A stretch of DNA of 64,000 nt, taken from NCBI RefSeq assembly GCF_020595125.1, contig NZ_JACNMS010000005.1:1-64000 (forward strand), written 5' to 3'. A program made the translations under genes and the position numbers. The number at the start of each line of letters is the position of its first letter. Within the stretch, counting starts at the first letter, position 1. Source of the stretch: Jeotgalibacillus aurantiacus (GTDB taxonomy: Bacteria > Bacillota > Bacilli > Bacillales > Jeotgalibacillaceae). Below, piece after piece: positions 1 to 8,928 of the stretch. Under the pieces are notes generated by a model, which saw only the letters and a program-made list of their open reading frames with translations, did not search any database and was not told where the DNA came from.

Positions 1-163
1 CGGGATAAGTGCTGAAAGCATCTAAGCATGAAGCCCCCCTCAAGATGAGATTTCCCACACGCAAGTGGTAAGATCCCTGAAAGATGATCAGGTAGATAGG
101 TTCGAGGTGGAAGCATGGCGACATGTGCAGCTGACGAATACTAATCGATCGAGGACTTAACCA
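1..163 (+). rRNA. 23S ribosomal RNA, 3' end (partial)
   Basis: The first bases match the conserved 3' end of bacterial 23S rRNA, including the segment that begins GCTGAAAGCATCTAAGC and the terminal stretch ending GAGGACTTAACC near position 163. The gene starts upstream of the window. It is followed after about 80 bases by 5S rRNA, the usual order of a Bacillus rrn operon. The exact processed 3' end is estimated. Confidence 0.95.
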
Positions 164-241
164 AATAGGTGATTCTCGAAAAAACCTTGCGGTTGTTTGA
201 TGTTGTATCCAGTTTTGAAGGCGCGAGTCTTCAATAAATCA

Positions 242-358
<117 letters not shown>

Positions 359-362
359 ACTT

Positions 363-403
363 AAAAAGCCTGTAACTCAATGGATGAGTTACAGGCTTTT
401 TTG
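363..403 (+). terminator. rRNA operon terminator
   Basis: A 17-bp stem (363-379 with 385-402, arms AAGCCTGTAACTCA and its complement) is followed by a T tract just after 5S rRNA. It is a standard intrinsic terminator and shows that no tRNA genes follow in this rrn operon. Confidence 0.93.
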
Positions 404-416
404 TGTTGTTTTTGCA

Positions 417-1062
417 GAGGTGTGCAGAATGTGGAGTAAAGTATATCAAATAAATGAAGAAGTGGATCGAATAAGAGCAGAAGTATGAAGAATAAAGGGG
501 TAAAGGTATAGAATTTCGAGCTAGTTTAGAGAAAGGACAAAGACCTTCAGTTGCCTAAAGGCATTCAGTGCCCCCGAGCTTCGCCGGGATGTTTCCGGAG
601 GTATGCAGAATAGAGAATGAAGTGTATCGAATAAACAGGAAAGTATACTGAATAAGAGCAGAAGTGTGTTGAATAAAGAGGGAAGTGTATAGAATCCGGT
701 GCTTCTTTTAATGAAAGGCTGACCACTTCCAGTTAGCCAACTGCATTCAGTGCCCCCGAGCTTCACCGGGATGTTTCCGGAGGTATGCAGAATAGAGAAT
801 AAAGTGTATCGAATAAACGGGAAAGTATACTGAATAAGAGCAAAAGTGTGTTGAATAAAGAGGGAAGTGTATAGAATCCGGTGCTTCTTTTAATGAAAGG
901 CTGACCAGCTCCAGTTACTCAACTGCATTCACAGGCCCCGAGCTTCGCCGGGATGTTTCCGGAGGTATGCAGAATAGAGAATAAAGTGTATCGAATAAAC
1001 GGAAAAGTATACAGAATAAGAGCAAAATTGTGATGAATAAAGAAGAAAGTGTAAAGAATCAG
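417..1062. repeat. Tandem array: 21-nt sub-repeats inside three 182-bp units
   Basis: No gene is supported in the roughly 800 bases after the rRNA terminator. The shared segment CGAGCTTC(G/A)CCGGGATG recurs near 576, 758 and 940, giving a period of 182 bp. Inside each unit runs a degenerate 21-nt period; on the minus strand this is TTC followed by a variable triplet and a CACTT-like core (for example TTCTATACACTT, TTCAACACACTT, TTCAGTATACTT). A first, more diverged block lies at 417-515. Short reading frames on either strand only follow the repeat and lack convincing ribosome binding sites. Confidence 0.85.
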
Positions 1063-1213
1063 GACCAATTTGTACCGAAGGGTATGGTCCTGAATGACTA
1101 AATTTCCAGCATGCCTGATCTTTTAAAAATTGTCCGTTTACCTATATGTCTAACGGGTAACATACTAAGGTGCAACAATTTAATCAAACCATAAAAAAGG
1201 TGGTATGCAGGAT

Positions 1214-1873
1214 ATGAGTAAACGAGTATTAATGGTATTAACGAATACGAGTGAGATTGATGCGGAACACCCGACTGGTTTGTGGCTTTCGGAATTTGCA
1301 GAGCCATATGTTGAATTTAAAAAACATGGTTATGATGTAACGGTAGTAAGTCCGAAGGGTGGAGGCATCCCGCTTGATCCGAACAGTCTGGATGATAATG
1401 AGAATCCGGCTGAGTGGAAGGAAGCGGAGGCTGAGCTTCAGAATACGGAGAAGCTTTCGAGTGTTGTATTTGAGAACTTTGATGGTATTTTCCTACCGGG
1501 TGGTCACGGTACGATGTTTGACCTTCCAAATGAACCGCAGCTGCAGGATGCGTTAGCGCACTTTGCTGAGAATGATAAGGTGATTGGGGCGGTATGTCAT
1601 GGACCAGCCGGTTTTGTTGATGTACAGCTGAAGGATGGTTCGTACCTTGTGAAGGGTAAAAAGATGACTGGTTTTACGAACGAAGAGGAAAAAGAGACGG
1701 GATTGGATCCGCTGATGCCGTTTATGCTTCAGGCGAAGCTTGAGGAACAGGGTGCTCATTTTGTGGCTAAGGGCAATTGGGCTGAGCATGTTCTGACTGA
1801 TGGGAAGTTCATTACTGGACAGAATCCTCAGTCAAGCCAGAAGGCTGCTGAGGCGTTTGTGAAGGTATTATAA
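1214..1873 (+). CDS. DJ-1/PfpI family protein (type 1 glutamine amidotransferase-like, Hsp31 class)
   Basis: This 219-residue protein has the DJ-1/PfpI fold signature. The nucleophile elbow is AVCHGPAG with Cys128 followed by His129, and a conserved Glu lies in the N-terminal WLSEFAEP segment. The long insert after VVSPKGG and the overall length fit the Hsp31-like class, whose members act as glyoxalase III or protein deglycase-type stress enzymes; the substrate here is not shown. The start at 1214 is preferred over 1205 because AAAGGTGG at 1196-1203 is then correctly spaced, while it abuts the upstream ATG. The gene is monocistronic and ends at a terminator shared with the convergent gene. 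Confidence 0.88.
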   Translation: MSKRVLMVLTNTSEIDAEHPTGLWLSEFAEPYVEFKKHGYDVTVVSPKGGGIPLDPNSLDDNENPAEWKEAEAELQNTEKLSSVVFENFDGIFLPGGHGTMFDLPNEPQLQDALAHFAENDKVIGAVCHGPAGFVDVQLKDGSYLVKGKKMTGFTNEEEKETGLDPLMPFMLQAKLEEQGAHFVAKGNWAEHVLTDGKFITGQNPQSSQKAAEAFVKVL

Positions 1874-1878
1874 AATAG

Positions 1879-1917
1879 AAATGCGTCTGCTTCTAAAAAG
1901 AAGCAGACGCATTTTTT
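1879..1917. terminator. Bidirectional terminator
   Basis: A 14-bp stem (1881-1894 with 1899-1912, ATGCGTCTGCTTCT) is flanked by A and T runs, so it can work on both strands. It lies between convergent genes, and the last codons of the minus-strand gene start right at its edge. Confidence 0.9.
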
Positions 1918-2860
1918 ATAGGAGCTGTTCGAATACGCGTTGTACATTGAGTCCTTCTTTGAAGGAGACAATATTTCCATCCCCAGTGGTAATAGCCTGA
2001 TAAAATTCATCTAATATTGATGCAGATGCGGACTGAGCTCTTCTTTGAATAAGAGTCAGAGGTTGTTCAGGGGTTCCGTGTTTTAATTCTGCCCATTGAT
2101 CAAGAGATAGAACGCCTTTTGTTCCGTAGATCCGGTAGGTGAGGTCATCTTTTAATCCGATCCCACTGTGTCCATTCAGTAAAAATGGGATATCGGTACC
2201 GACTGTTCCAAATGCGATGACGCTTGTTTCACTATCAGAATTGTTTGCAGGGTAATTCGTTGCATGGGAATTGATATCGATTTCCCCAAACAGTTCATGT
2301 GTGAGCTGAATGAAGTGCGGGGTGATTTCGCGTATGAATCCGCCTTGTTCACGTTTATTGATCCAGTCGTTGTGCTGCCAGAAGCGTGGCCATGTCTCAA
2401 AGCGCATCGTTAATTCGATCCGGTTTACTTCACCGATTTCCTTCAGCTTTTCTGTAAGCAGAGATTTTTCCTGGCTGTAGTGCAATGGAAAATGGATCGC
2501 GTCAATGACGTTGTACTTTTCTACTGCATCAGTCATTTGTTCTGCTTCTTCTATTGAATTAGCCAGTGGCTTTTCGCATAAAAGAGCCAGACCTTTTTCT
2601 GCTGCAGCCAGTGCGTATGCAGCGTGCCATTTTGGAGGGACGGCGATATAGATGGCGTCAAGTCCGTCATGCTGAATTAAATCGAAGCCATCAGCATATT
2701 TTACAGCAGATAGGGCGTGCTGTGTTTGTATTTGATCCATCAGCTCAGGATTCACATCGCTGATTGCTGAGATTTCATAATGGTCATGTTCGATAAATGC
2801 AGGAATTAAGCGCTGACCGATTGCACCGAGGCCGATGATGCCAATGGATAATGTGTTCAT
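1916..2860 (-). CDS. Gfo/Idh/MocA family NAD(P)-dependent oxidoreductase
   Basis: The protein has 314 residues. The N-terminal Rossmann fold shows GLGAIG at residues 10-15 for dinucleotide binding, and the family motif EKPLA is at 96-100. The C-terminal half is the substrate-binding and dimerisation domain. Family members oxidise or reduce sugars, inositols or related substrates; nothing in the sequence or the neighbours shows which. The start ATG at 2860 follows GAAGGAGTGACATC. It is a single gene convergent with the DJ-1-like gene. Confidence 0.88.
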   Translation of the reverse strand: MNTLSIGIIGLGAIGQRLIPAFIEHDHYEISAISDVNPELMDQIQTQHALSAVKYADGFDLIQHDGLDAIYIAVPPKWHAAYALAAAEKGLALLCEKPLANSIEEAEQMTDAVEKYNVIDAIHFPLHYSQEKSLLTEKLKEIGEVNRIELTMRFETWPRFWQHNDWINKREQGGFIREITPHFIQLTHELFGEIDINSHATNYPANNSDSETSVIAFGTVGTDIPFLLNGHSGIGLKDDLTYRIYGTKGVLSLDQWAELKHGTPEQPLTLIQRRAQSASASILDEFYQAITTGDGNIVSFKEGLNVQRVFEQLL

Positions 2861-3019
2861 GATGTCACTCCTTCAATATGTATAACCACAGTATAGCACT
2901 TCGTTAGGCGAAATAATAAATTGTTCATATTTTAGGAATGAAAGATCTTTACAATTTGTATGGAGGCTAGTAGGATTGCATTTAGGCGTTAGAAATGCCG
3001 TAAATGAGGAGGGTGTTCG

Positions 3020-3574
3020 TTGTTTGAGAGTGGGTTGATGATGGTTGCAATTATTTTTGTGATCAACATCTTTTATGTATCGTTTTTTACAGTCAGAATG
3101 ATTCTGACGTTAAAAGGATACCGTTATTATGCCGCGGCGGTCAGTATGGTGGAAGTCGTGATTTACGTTGTGGGACTTGGACTGGTACTCGATAATCTGA
3201 ACGAAATCCAGAATCTGATTGCGTATGCAGTCGGTTATGGGATGGGTGTCATTATCGGGATGAAGATAGAAGAGAAGATGGCATTAGGGTATATTACGGT
3301 TAATGTTATTACAACAGATAATGGGCTGGAGCTTCCGAGTAAACTGCGTACTTTAGGATATGGCGTGACGGACTGGGAAGCGAATGGTCTTGAGGGCGGA
3401 CGCTGGGCGATGCAGATCCTGACGCCGCGTAAATATGAGTTAAAGCTGTATGAGCGGATTAAGGAGATTGATCCGAAGGCATTTATTATATCGTATGAAC
3501 CTAAAGCGATTCATGGCGGCTTCTGGGTGAAAAGTGTAAGGAGACGAATGACGCGGGAGGAACAGGCTTCATGA
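3020..3574 (+). CDS. yebE: UPF0316 / DUF2179 membrane protein YebE
   Basis: The 184-residue protein has an N-terminal membrane region of about three helices (residues 3-80), then a soluble C-terminal domain of the DUF2179 type. It matches B. subtilis YebE in order and position, as it lies just upstream of yebG and purE. The molecular function is unknown. Start is TTG at 3020, with AGGAGGG about 7 bases upstream. It overlaps yebG by 4 bases (ATGA), so the two are co-translated. Confidence 0.85.
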   Translation: MFESGLMMVAIIFVINIFYVSFFTVRMILTLKGYRYYAAAVSMVEVVIYVVGLGLVLDNLNEIQNLIAYAVGYGMGVIIGMKIEEKMALGYITVNVITTDNGLELPSKLRTLGYGVTDWEANGLEGGRWAMQILTPRKYELKLYERIKEIDPKAFIISYEPKAIHGGFWVKSVRRRMTREEQAS

Positions 3575-3765
3575 GTAAAAAATGGTTTGACGTTGAAGAG
3601 CATGAAACAATCGGTGACTGTCTGGACCGTATGGCGGCAGAGGGATATACGCCGGTGAGAAGAATGGAAGAGCCTGTGTTTCAGGAAGTGAAAGAAGGAT
3701 CTTCTATAAAAAGGGAACCTGTCCGGCAGAAAATCCGGTTTCAAGGTCTTAAAAGCGAACAATGA
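3571..3765 (+). CDS. yebG: NETI-motif protein YebG
   Basis: A 64-residue soluble protein with the segment [10 protein letters not shown] near its N-terminus. This is the NETI-type motif that defines the small YebG family next to yebE and purE in Bacillus. Function is unknown. It is translationally coupled to yebE by a 4-base overlap. Confidence 0.85.
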   Translation: MSKKWFDVEEHETIGDCLDRMAAEGYTPVRRMEEPVFQEVKEGSSIKREPVRQKIRFQGLKSEQ

Positions 3766-3781
3766 TATTTACAGAATTTTT

Positions 3782-3794
3782 AATGTTCGTTTAT
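3782..3794 (-). promoter_or_regulatory. PurR box upstream of the pur operon
   Basis: On the minus strand this reads ATAAACGAACATT and matches the Bacillus PurBox AWWWCCGAACWWT at 12 of 13 positions. It lies just upstream of the -35 element of the purE promoter, as expected for repression by PurR when PRPP is low. I could not find a clean second inverted box. Confidence 0.65.
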
Positions 3795-3798
3795 TGAG

Positions 3799-3827
3799 TT
3801 GACGTTCCGGTGTCAGCTTGTTATGAT
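3799..3827 (+). promoter_or_regulatory. Sigma-A promoter of the pur operon
   Basis: TTGACG at 3799-3804 and TATGAT at 3822-3827 are separated by 17 bases. Transcription would start near 3834, about 20 bases before the riboswitch aptamer. Confidence 0.8.
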
Positions 3828-3852
3828 GAGTACGAGATTAATTGAATGAACG

Positions 3853-4023
3853 ACCTCATATAAAGTCGGGAATATGGCCCGAAAGTTTCTACCCTGCACC
3901 GTAAATGACAGGACTATGAGGGAAAGCACCTGCAGAGGCAGAACTCTTTCTGCCCGTCTATTCTGCGGGTACAGGTCAGCCACTTTCCTTCATATAATAA
4001 AAGGAAAGTGGCTGATTTTTTTA
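3853..4023 (+). ncRNA. Guanine riboswitch controlling the pur operon (aptamer, antiterminator, terminator)
   Basis: The aptamer spans about 3853-3922. P1 pairs CCTCATA (3854) with TATGAGG (ending 3921), and the conserved core parts AATATGG, GTTTCTACC and GGACTATGAG are present. The specificity base in GGACTATG is C, which indicates guanine/hypoxanthine rather than adenine. The terminator stem is 3976-3990 with 4001-4015, followed by T residues. The 3' side of P1 (3915-3926) can instead pair over 12 bp, with one G-U, with 3983-3994 in the terminator, forming the antiterminator. Guanine binding should therefore stop transcription before purE. Confidence 0.95.
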
Positions 4024-4048
4024 TATCAAACCCGGATGGAGTGAGACG

Positions 4049-4537
4049 ATGTCAGCAGTGGTTAGCGTAATTATGGGCAGTACATCAGACTGGCCTACCA
4101 TGAAGAAAGCTTGTGAACGTCTTGAGGAGCTTGAGATCCCGTTTGAAAAGCAGGTGGTGAGTGCACACCGCACGCCGGATCTGATGTTTTCATTTGCTGA
4201 GCAGGCGAGAGATCGCGGCATTAAGGTTATTATTGCCGGAGCTGGCGGAGCAGCGCATCTTCCAGGGATGGTTGCAGCGAAAACGACACTTCCTGTGATT
4301 GGGGTTCCGATTCAGTCTAAGGCACTGAAAGGACTCGATTCTTTGCTTTCCATTGTGCAGATGCCTGCCGGTGTTCCAGTCGCAACGGTTGCGATTGGTG
4401 AAGCTGGGGCTGCCAATGCCGGACTGCTTGCAGCACAGATTCTGTCCGCATTTGAACCGGACATTGCCAATCGTCTCGCAGACGTACGGAAGAAAAGTGA
4501 AGAAAAAGTACTCGAAAGCAGTGGTGACCTCGTATGA
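4049..4537 (+). CDS. purE: N5-carboxyaminoimidazole ribonucleotide mutase PurE
   Basis: The 162-residue protein converts N5-CAIR to CAIR in de novo IMP synthesis. The GSTSDWPTM phosphate-binding segment, the SAHRTPD motif with its catalytic His, and the [11 protein letters not shown] loop are all present. It is the first gene of the pur operon, directly after the riboswitch. It overlaps purK by 4 bases, and the two enzymes act in sequence. Confidence 0.96.
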   Translation: MSAVVSVIMGSTSDWPTMKKACERLEELEIPFEKQVVSAHRTPDLMFSFAEQARDRGIKVIIAGAGGAAHLPGMVAAKTTLPVIGVPIQSKALKGLDSLLSIVQMPAGVPVATVAIGEAGAANAGLLAAQILSAFEPDIANRLADVRKKSEEKVLESSGDLV

Positions 4538-5682
4538 CGATGATCAAACCTCCAGCGGTGATAGGGATTATAGGTGGTGGACAGCTTGGCCGGATGATGG
4601 CACTCGCTGCCAAGGAAGCCGGCTTTAAAATTGCCGTATTAGATCCTGCAGAGGACGGACCATGTGCACAGGTGGCCGATTACCCGATTATTGCAGCCTA
4701 TGATGACCCTGCAGGCTTAGAAAAGCTTTCAAAATTGAGCGATATTGTTACGTATGAATTCGAAAATATAGATGCTGATTCACTCGATGAACTGCAAAAG
4801 CATGTGCCCGTTCCACAGGGTTCTGACCTGATCCGGATTACGCAGAACCGCCAGCTTGAAAAGGAAAATCTCACAGCAGCAGGGGTACCGGTAGCGGACT
4901 ATAAAATCATTGAACACGAACAAGGATTATATGATATCATAGGAACGTTCGGTTTTCCGTCGATTTTAAAAACGGCAACAGGAGGCTATGACGGCAAGGG
5001 GCAGGTCAAGCTGATGAGCAATGATGATTTGGCAGAAGCTGCCGAGCTGATTCATCAGAACGGGACTTGTGTGCTTGAATCATTTGTTGATTTCGATCTT
5101 GAAATCTCAGTCATTATTCAGCGCAATGAACGGGGAGAAACGGTGCATCAGCCGGTTGCTGAGAATGTACATGTGAATCAGATCCTTCATGCTTCAATCG
5201 TACCTGCTCGCATCAGCCAGGCTGTTCGTGAAAATGCTGTAAAGCTGGCGAATCAGATCGCAGACCACCTTCAGCTCATTGGAACGCTGGCAGTTGAGAT
5301 GTTTGTCGATAAAAACGGTGAGATTTATGTCAATGAGCTGGCACCGAGACCGCATAATTCGGGTCATTATTCCATTGAAGCGAGTACGTGCTCTCAGTTC
5401 CATCAGCATATCCGGTCCGTGTTAAACTGGCCGCTAGCGCCTGCTGAACTCGTAAAGCCGGTTGTGATGGTGAATGTGCTGGGTCAGCATATGGAAGGCA
5501 CTCTTGACGCCATGGAAAAGTATCCTCACTGGTCGTTTCATTTATACGGAAAACACGAAGCGAAAACAAACCGCAAAATGGGTCATGTCACGATCCTGAC
5601 GGACGATCTTGAAAATACACTTCAGGAGATTGATGAGTCCGGCATCTGGCAGACGCGTATAAAACAGGAGGCACAATCATGA
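4534..5682 (+). CDS. purK: N5-carboxyaminoimidazole ribonucleotide synthase PurK
   Basis: The 382-residue ATP-grasp enzyme carboxylates AIR with ATP and bicarbonate, giving the PurE substrate. [12 protein letters not shown] at residues 11-22 marks the N-terminal domain. ATP-grasp features include GGYDGKGQ and the C-terminal [12 protein letters not shown] metal-binding segment. It overlaps purE upstream and purB downstream, 4 bases each. Confidence 0.96.
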   Translation: MTMIKPPAVIGIIGGGQLGRMMALAAKEAGFKIAVLDPAEDGPCAQVADYPIIAAYDDPAGLEKLSKLSDIVTYEFENIDADSLDELQKHVPVPQGSDLIRITQNRQLEKENLTAAGVPVADYKIIEHEQGLYDIIGTFGFPSILKTATGGYDGKGQVKLMSNDDLAEAAELIHQNGTCVLESFVDFDLEISVIIQRNERGETVHQPVAENVHVNQILHASIVPARISQAVRENAVKLANQIADHLQLIGTLAVEMFVDKNGEIYVNELAPRPHNSGHYSIEASTCSQFHQHIRSVLNWPLAPAELVKPVVMVNVLGQHMEGTLDAMEKYPHWSFHLYGKHEAKTNRKMGHVTILTDDLENTLQEIDESGIWQTRIKQEAQS

Positions 5683-6974
5683 TTGAACGTTATACTCGTC
5701 CGGAAATGGGCGCAATATGGACTGAACAAAACCGTTTTGAAGCCTGGCTTGAGGTTGAAATTCTCGCTTGTGAGGCATGGGCAGAGCTTGGGGATATCCC
5801 GAAAGAAGACGTCAAAAAAATCCGTGAACATGCATCATTTGATGTGAAACGTATTTTAGAGATCGAACAGGAAACGAGACACGATGTCGTTGCCTTTACA
5901 CGCGCCGTATCCGAAACGCTTGGAGACGAAAAAAAATGGGTGCACTACGGCTTAACGTCAACAGATGTTGTAGACACAGCCCTTTCTTATCTGCTGCGTC
6001 AGGCGAACGATATCCTGCTTGCTGATCTTGAGCGTTTCGTTGAGATTTTAGCGGAAAAGGCGAAGGAGCATAAGGATACAGTCATGATGGGTCGTACGCA
6101 CGGTGTTCATGCCGAGCCGACGACATTCGGCCTGAAGCTCGCCCTCTGGTACGAAGAAATGAAGCGGAACCTTGAGCGCTTCAAGCAGTCGGCAGACGGA
6201 ATTGCCTTCGGTAAAATGTCTGGAGCGGTTGGTACATATGCCAATATCGATCCTTTCGTAGAATCATACGTATGTGAAAAACTTGGCCTGAAGCCTGCAC
6301 CGGTTTCAACGCAGACGCTTCAGCGCGACCGTCACGCTGATTATATGGCAACCCTTGCCTTAATTGCGACATCTATTGAAAAGTTTGCTGTTGAAATTCG
6401 CGGATTGCAAAAAAGTGAAACGCGTGAAGTGGAAGAGTTCTTTGCAAAAGGTCAAAAAGGATCTTCAGCGATGCCGCATAAACGCAATCCGATCGGCTCT
6501 GAAAATATGACAGGACTTGCCCGCCTGATCCGCGGCTATATGCAGACAGCTTACGAAAACGTGCCATTATGGCATGAGCGCGATATCTCACACTCATCTG
6601 CAGAGCGCGTGATCCTGCCGGATGCAACGATTGCCCTGAACTATATGCTGAATCGCTTTGGCAACATCGTTAAAAATCTGACGGTATTCCCTGACAACAT
6701 GAAGCGCAACATGGACCGCACACTCGGCCTGATCTACTCACAGCGCGTCCTGCTTGCACTTATTGACAAAGGGCTGTCACGCGAAGAAGCATATGACACA
6801 GTTCAGCCAAAAGCCATGGAGGCATGGGAAAAGCAGGTGCATTTCCGTGAGCTGGTGGAAGCAGAAGAAAAAATCACATCGAAGCTGTCACCGGCTGAAA
6901 TCGAAGACTGCTTCGACTACCGCTACCACCTCCAGCACGTAGATACGATTTTTAAGCGTATTGGACTACTTTAA
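5679..6974 (+). CDS. purB: Adenylosuccinate lyase PurB
   Basis: The 431-residue protein of the aspartase/fumarase superfamily cleaves SAICAR to AICAR and adenylosuccinate to AMP, releasing fumarate. The superfamily signature [11 protein letters not shown] is present, as are the TSTDVVDTA and [11 protein letters not shown] active-site segments. It overlaps purK by 4 bases. A gap of about 300 bases holding a repeat element separates it from purC. Confidence 0.97.
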   Translation: MIERYTRPEMGAIWTEQNRFEAWLEVEILACEAWAELGDIPKEDVKKIREHASFDVKRILEIEQETRHDVVAFTRAVSETLGDEKKWVHYGLTSTDVVDTALSYLLRQANDILLADLERFVEILAEKAKEHKDTVMMGRTHGVHAEPTTFGLKLALWYEEMKRNLERFKQSADGIAFGKMSGAVGTYANIDPFVESYVCEKLGLKPAPVSTQTLQRDRHADYMATLALIATSIEKFAVEIRGLQKSETREVEEFFAKGQKGSSAMPHKRNPIGSENMTGLARLIRGYMQTAYENVPLWHERDISHSSAERVILPDATIALNYMLNRFGNIVKNLTVFPDNMKRNMDRTLGLIYSQRVLLALIDKGLSREEAYDTVQPKAMEAWEKQVHFRELVEAEEKITSKLSPAEIEDCFDYRYHLQHVDTIFKRIGLL

Positions 6975-7023
6975 AAACGAAATATGCCTTTATAAACTTC
7001 AAGAAACATATAGGACATTTTGA

Positions 7024-7155
7024 GTTGATTGGAGTGGAAGGCGGCGACTCCAGCGGGATAAAGCGGGACAGGTGAGACCAACGGCGAAGCCGTGGGGCTC
7101 ACCGGAGCAAAACCCGCTCTCCCGCGGAAAGCGTCCGCCTGCAACGGAAATCAAC
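7024..7155. repeat. GC-rich palindromic intergenic element inside the pur operon (copy 1)
   Basis: The 132-bp element has imperfect 21-bp terminal inverted repeats that begin GTTGATT at one end and finish AATCAAC at the other. Its interior has GGGACAGGTGAGACC and GGGGCTCACCGG, which also pair. Related elements lie at about 28250-28345 and 43172-43284. It fills most of the purB-purC gap and should form a strong stem in the operon transcript. No reading frame or transposase is seen in the gap. Confidence 0.8.
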
Positions 7156-7277
7156 GGTTCTTGAGATCAATTATTGAACCGTTCGCATAAAACGGAGACA
7201 TTCACTTTATTGTTAATCAAACACACTTTACCCTGAATAGACCCAATATTCCGACATTCGAAAGAGGAGTGAACCTT

Positions 7278-7994
7278 GTGAACAAAGAGCAGCTGCTTTA
7301 TGAAGGAAAGGCCAAAAGACTGTATCAGACCGATCAGGAGGGTGTCCTGTGGATCGAGTATAAGGATTCCGCCACCGCCTTTAACGGGGAGAAGAAGGAA
7401 GAGATCGCCGGTAAAGGAGTGCTTAATAACCTGATCACGAGCCTGCTTTTTGACAAGCTGAGAGCAGAAGGGATCGAATCACATTTTATCGAGAAGCTGT
7501 CTGATCACGAGCAGCTCGTAAAAGCAGTTGAGATCATTCCGATTGAAGTGGTGGTCAGAAGTACGGCTGCCGGTTCGCTGTCAAAGCGGCTTGGTCTTAC
7601 TGAAGGGGAAAAGCTCCCGAAAACGATTGTGGAATGGTATTACAAGGATGATGACCTGGGTGATCCGCTCATCAATGAAGATCACATTGAAGTGCTCGGT
7701 CTTGCGTCACAGGATGAGCTTACTCTTTTAAAGGAAAAAGCGCTTCAGGTAAATGGCGTGTTAACCGGATTTTTTGAAGAGATCGGACTGGATCTGATCG
7801 ATTTTAAACTGGAGTTTGGCCGTGACACGAATGGAGCCATTTTGTTAGCGGATGAAATTTCACCGGATACGTGCAGGCTTTGGGATATTAAAACGGGCGA
7901 GAAGATGGATAAGGATGTATTCAGAAGAAATCTTGGCAGTCTGACAGAAGCATATGAAAAGGTATTAAACCGACTGGGAGGCGTTCAATCATGA
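7278..7994 (+). CDS. purC: Phosphoribosylaminoimidazole-succinocarboxamide synthase PurC
   Basis: The 238-residue SAICAR synthetase couples CAIR to aspartate with ATP. Family marks are LLYEGKAKRLY near the N-terminus, EVVVRSTAAGSLSKRLG, and the DEISPDTCRLWD segment. GTG at 7278 is preferred over GTG at 7269 because AAAGAGGAG at 7261-7268 touches the upstream codon but sits 9 bases from the downstream one. It overlaps purS by 4 bases. Confidence 0.95.
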   Translation: MNKEQLLYEGKAKRLYQTDQEGVLWIEYKDSATAFNGEKKEEIAGKGVLNNLITSLLFDKLRAEGIESHFIEKLSDHEQLVKAVEIIPIEVVVRSTAAGSLSKRLGLTEGEKLPKTIVEWYYKDDDLGDPLINEDHIEVLGLASQDELTLLKEKALQVNGVLTGFFEEIGLDLIDFKLEFGRDTNGAILLADEISPDTCRLWDIKTGEKMDKDVFRRNLGSLTEAYEKVLNRLGGVQS

Positions 7995-8245
7995 TGAAGG
8001 TAAAGGTGCATGTAACATTAAGAGAAAGTGTATTAGATCCACAGGGGACAGCGGTGAAGAATTCACTGCATGCGATGAATTATCAGGAAGTGCAGGATGT
8101 ACGGATCGGTAAATATCTGGAGCTGTTGATTGAGCTTTCTGACCGTCCGGTTGAAGACGTTGTAAAAGAAATGTGCGAGAAGCTGCTCGCTAATACAGTT
8201 ATTGAGAACTATGAGTTTGAAGTGGAGGAGGCCGTTACACAATGA
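7991..8245 (+). CDS. purS: FGAM synthase subunit PurS
   Basis: The 84-residue small subunit of the three-part formylglycinamidine ribonucleotide synthase (PurS-PurQ-PurL) is typical of Bacillus. It bridges the glutaminase PurQ and the synthetase PurL. It is identified by size, by the [14 protein letters not shown] start, and by its place between purC and purQ with 4-base overlaps. Confidence 0.95.
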   Translation: MMKVKVHVTLRESVLDPQGTAVKNSLHAMNYQEVQDVRIGKYLELLIELSDRPVEDVVKEMCEKLLANTVIENYEFEVEEAVTQ

Positions 8246-8928
8246 AGTTTGCGGTCATCGTTTTTCCGGGATCAAACTGTGACATCGACATGTACCATGC
8301 GATTAAGGATGAGTTAAAGGAAGAAGTGGAGTATGTCTGGCATGATGCAGACAACCTCGATCAATACGACGGTATTCTTTTACCGGGGGGATTTTCATAC
8401 GGAGATTACCTGCGTTCAGGCTCGATTGCCCGCTTTTCAAAGGTGATGAATGAGGTTGTGAAAGCAGCTGAGGCAGGCAAGCCGGTGCTTGGTGTATGTA
8501 ATGGATTCCAGATTCTTTTAGAGTCAGGTCTGTTACCAGGTGCGATGCTCAGAAACCAGGGGCTGAAATTTATCTGCCGCCCGGTCGAACTTGAAGTTGT
8601 CAATAACGAAACGATGTTTACAAAAGCCTACCAGCCAAACGAGCGGATTACCGTTCCGGTGGCACATGGTGAAGGCAATTATTTCTGCGATGAACAGACA
8701 CTGCAGCAGCTTGAGACAAATGGACAGATCGTGTTCCGTTATGCGGGTGAAAACCCGAATGGCAGTCTGTCAGACATTGCAGGCATTACAAATGAACGCG
8801 GCAACGTGCTTGGTATGATGCCACACCCTGAACGTGCAGTGGATGAGCTGCTTGGAAGTGCAGATGGACTTAAATTATTTCAATCAATCGTAAAACACTG
8901 GAGGGACTCTCATGTCGTTACTGCTTGA
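8242..8928 (+). CDS. purQ: FGAM synthase glutaminase subunit PurQ
   Basis: The 228-residue class I glutamine amidotransferase supplies ammonia to PurL. The nucleophile elbow GVCNGFQIL contains the catalytic Cys, and the C-terminal His/Glu of the triad lie in [19 protein letters not shown] near the N-terminus is the usual family start. It overlaps purS by 4 bases and purL by 17. Confidence 0.96.
   Translation: MKFAVIVFPGSNCDIDMYHAIKDELKEEVEYVWHDADNLDQYDGILLPGGFSYGDYLRSGSIARFSKVMNEVVKAAEAGKPVLGVCNGFQILLESGLLPGAMLRNQGLKFICRPVELEVVNNETMFTKAYQPNERITVPVAHGEGNYFCDEQTLQQLETNGQIVFRYAGENPNGSLSDIAGITNERGNVLGMMPHPERAVDELLGSADGLKLFQSIVKHWRDSHVVTA

Noticed and set aside
417-1062. CRISPR-like array of regularly spaced repeats
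   Set aside because: The spacing is 21 nt and 182 bp, the sub-repeats are degenerate, the material between them is itself repeated rather than unique, and no cas genes are present.
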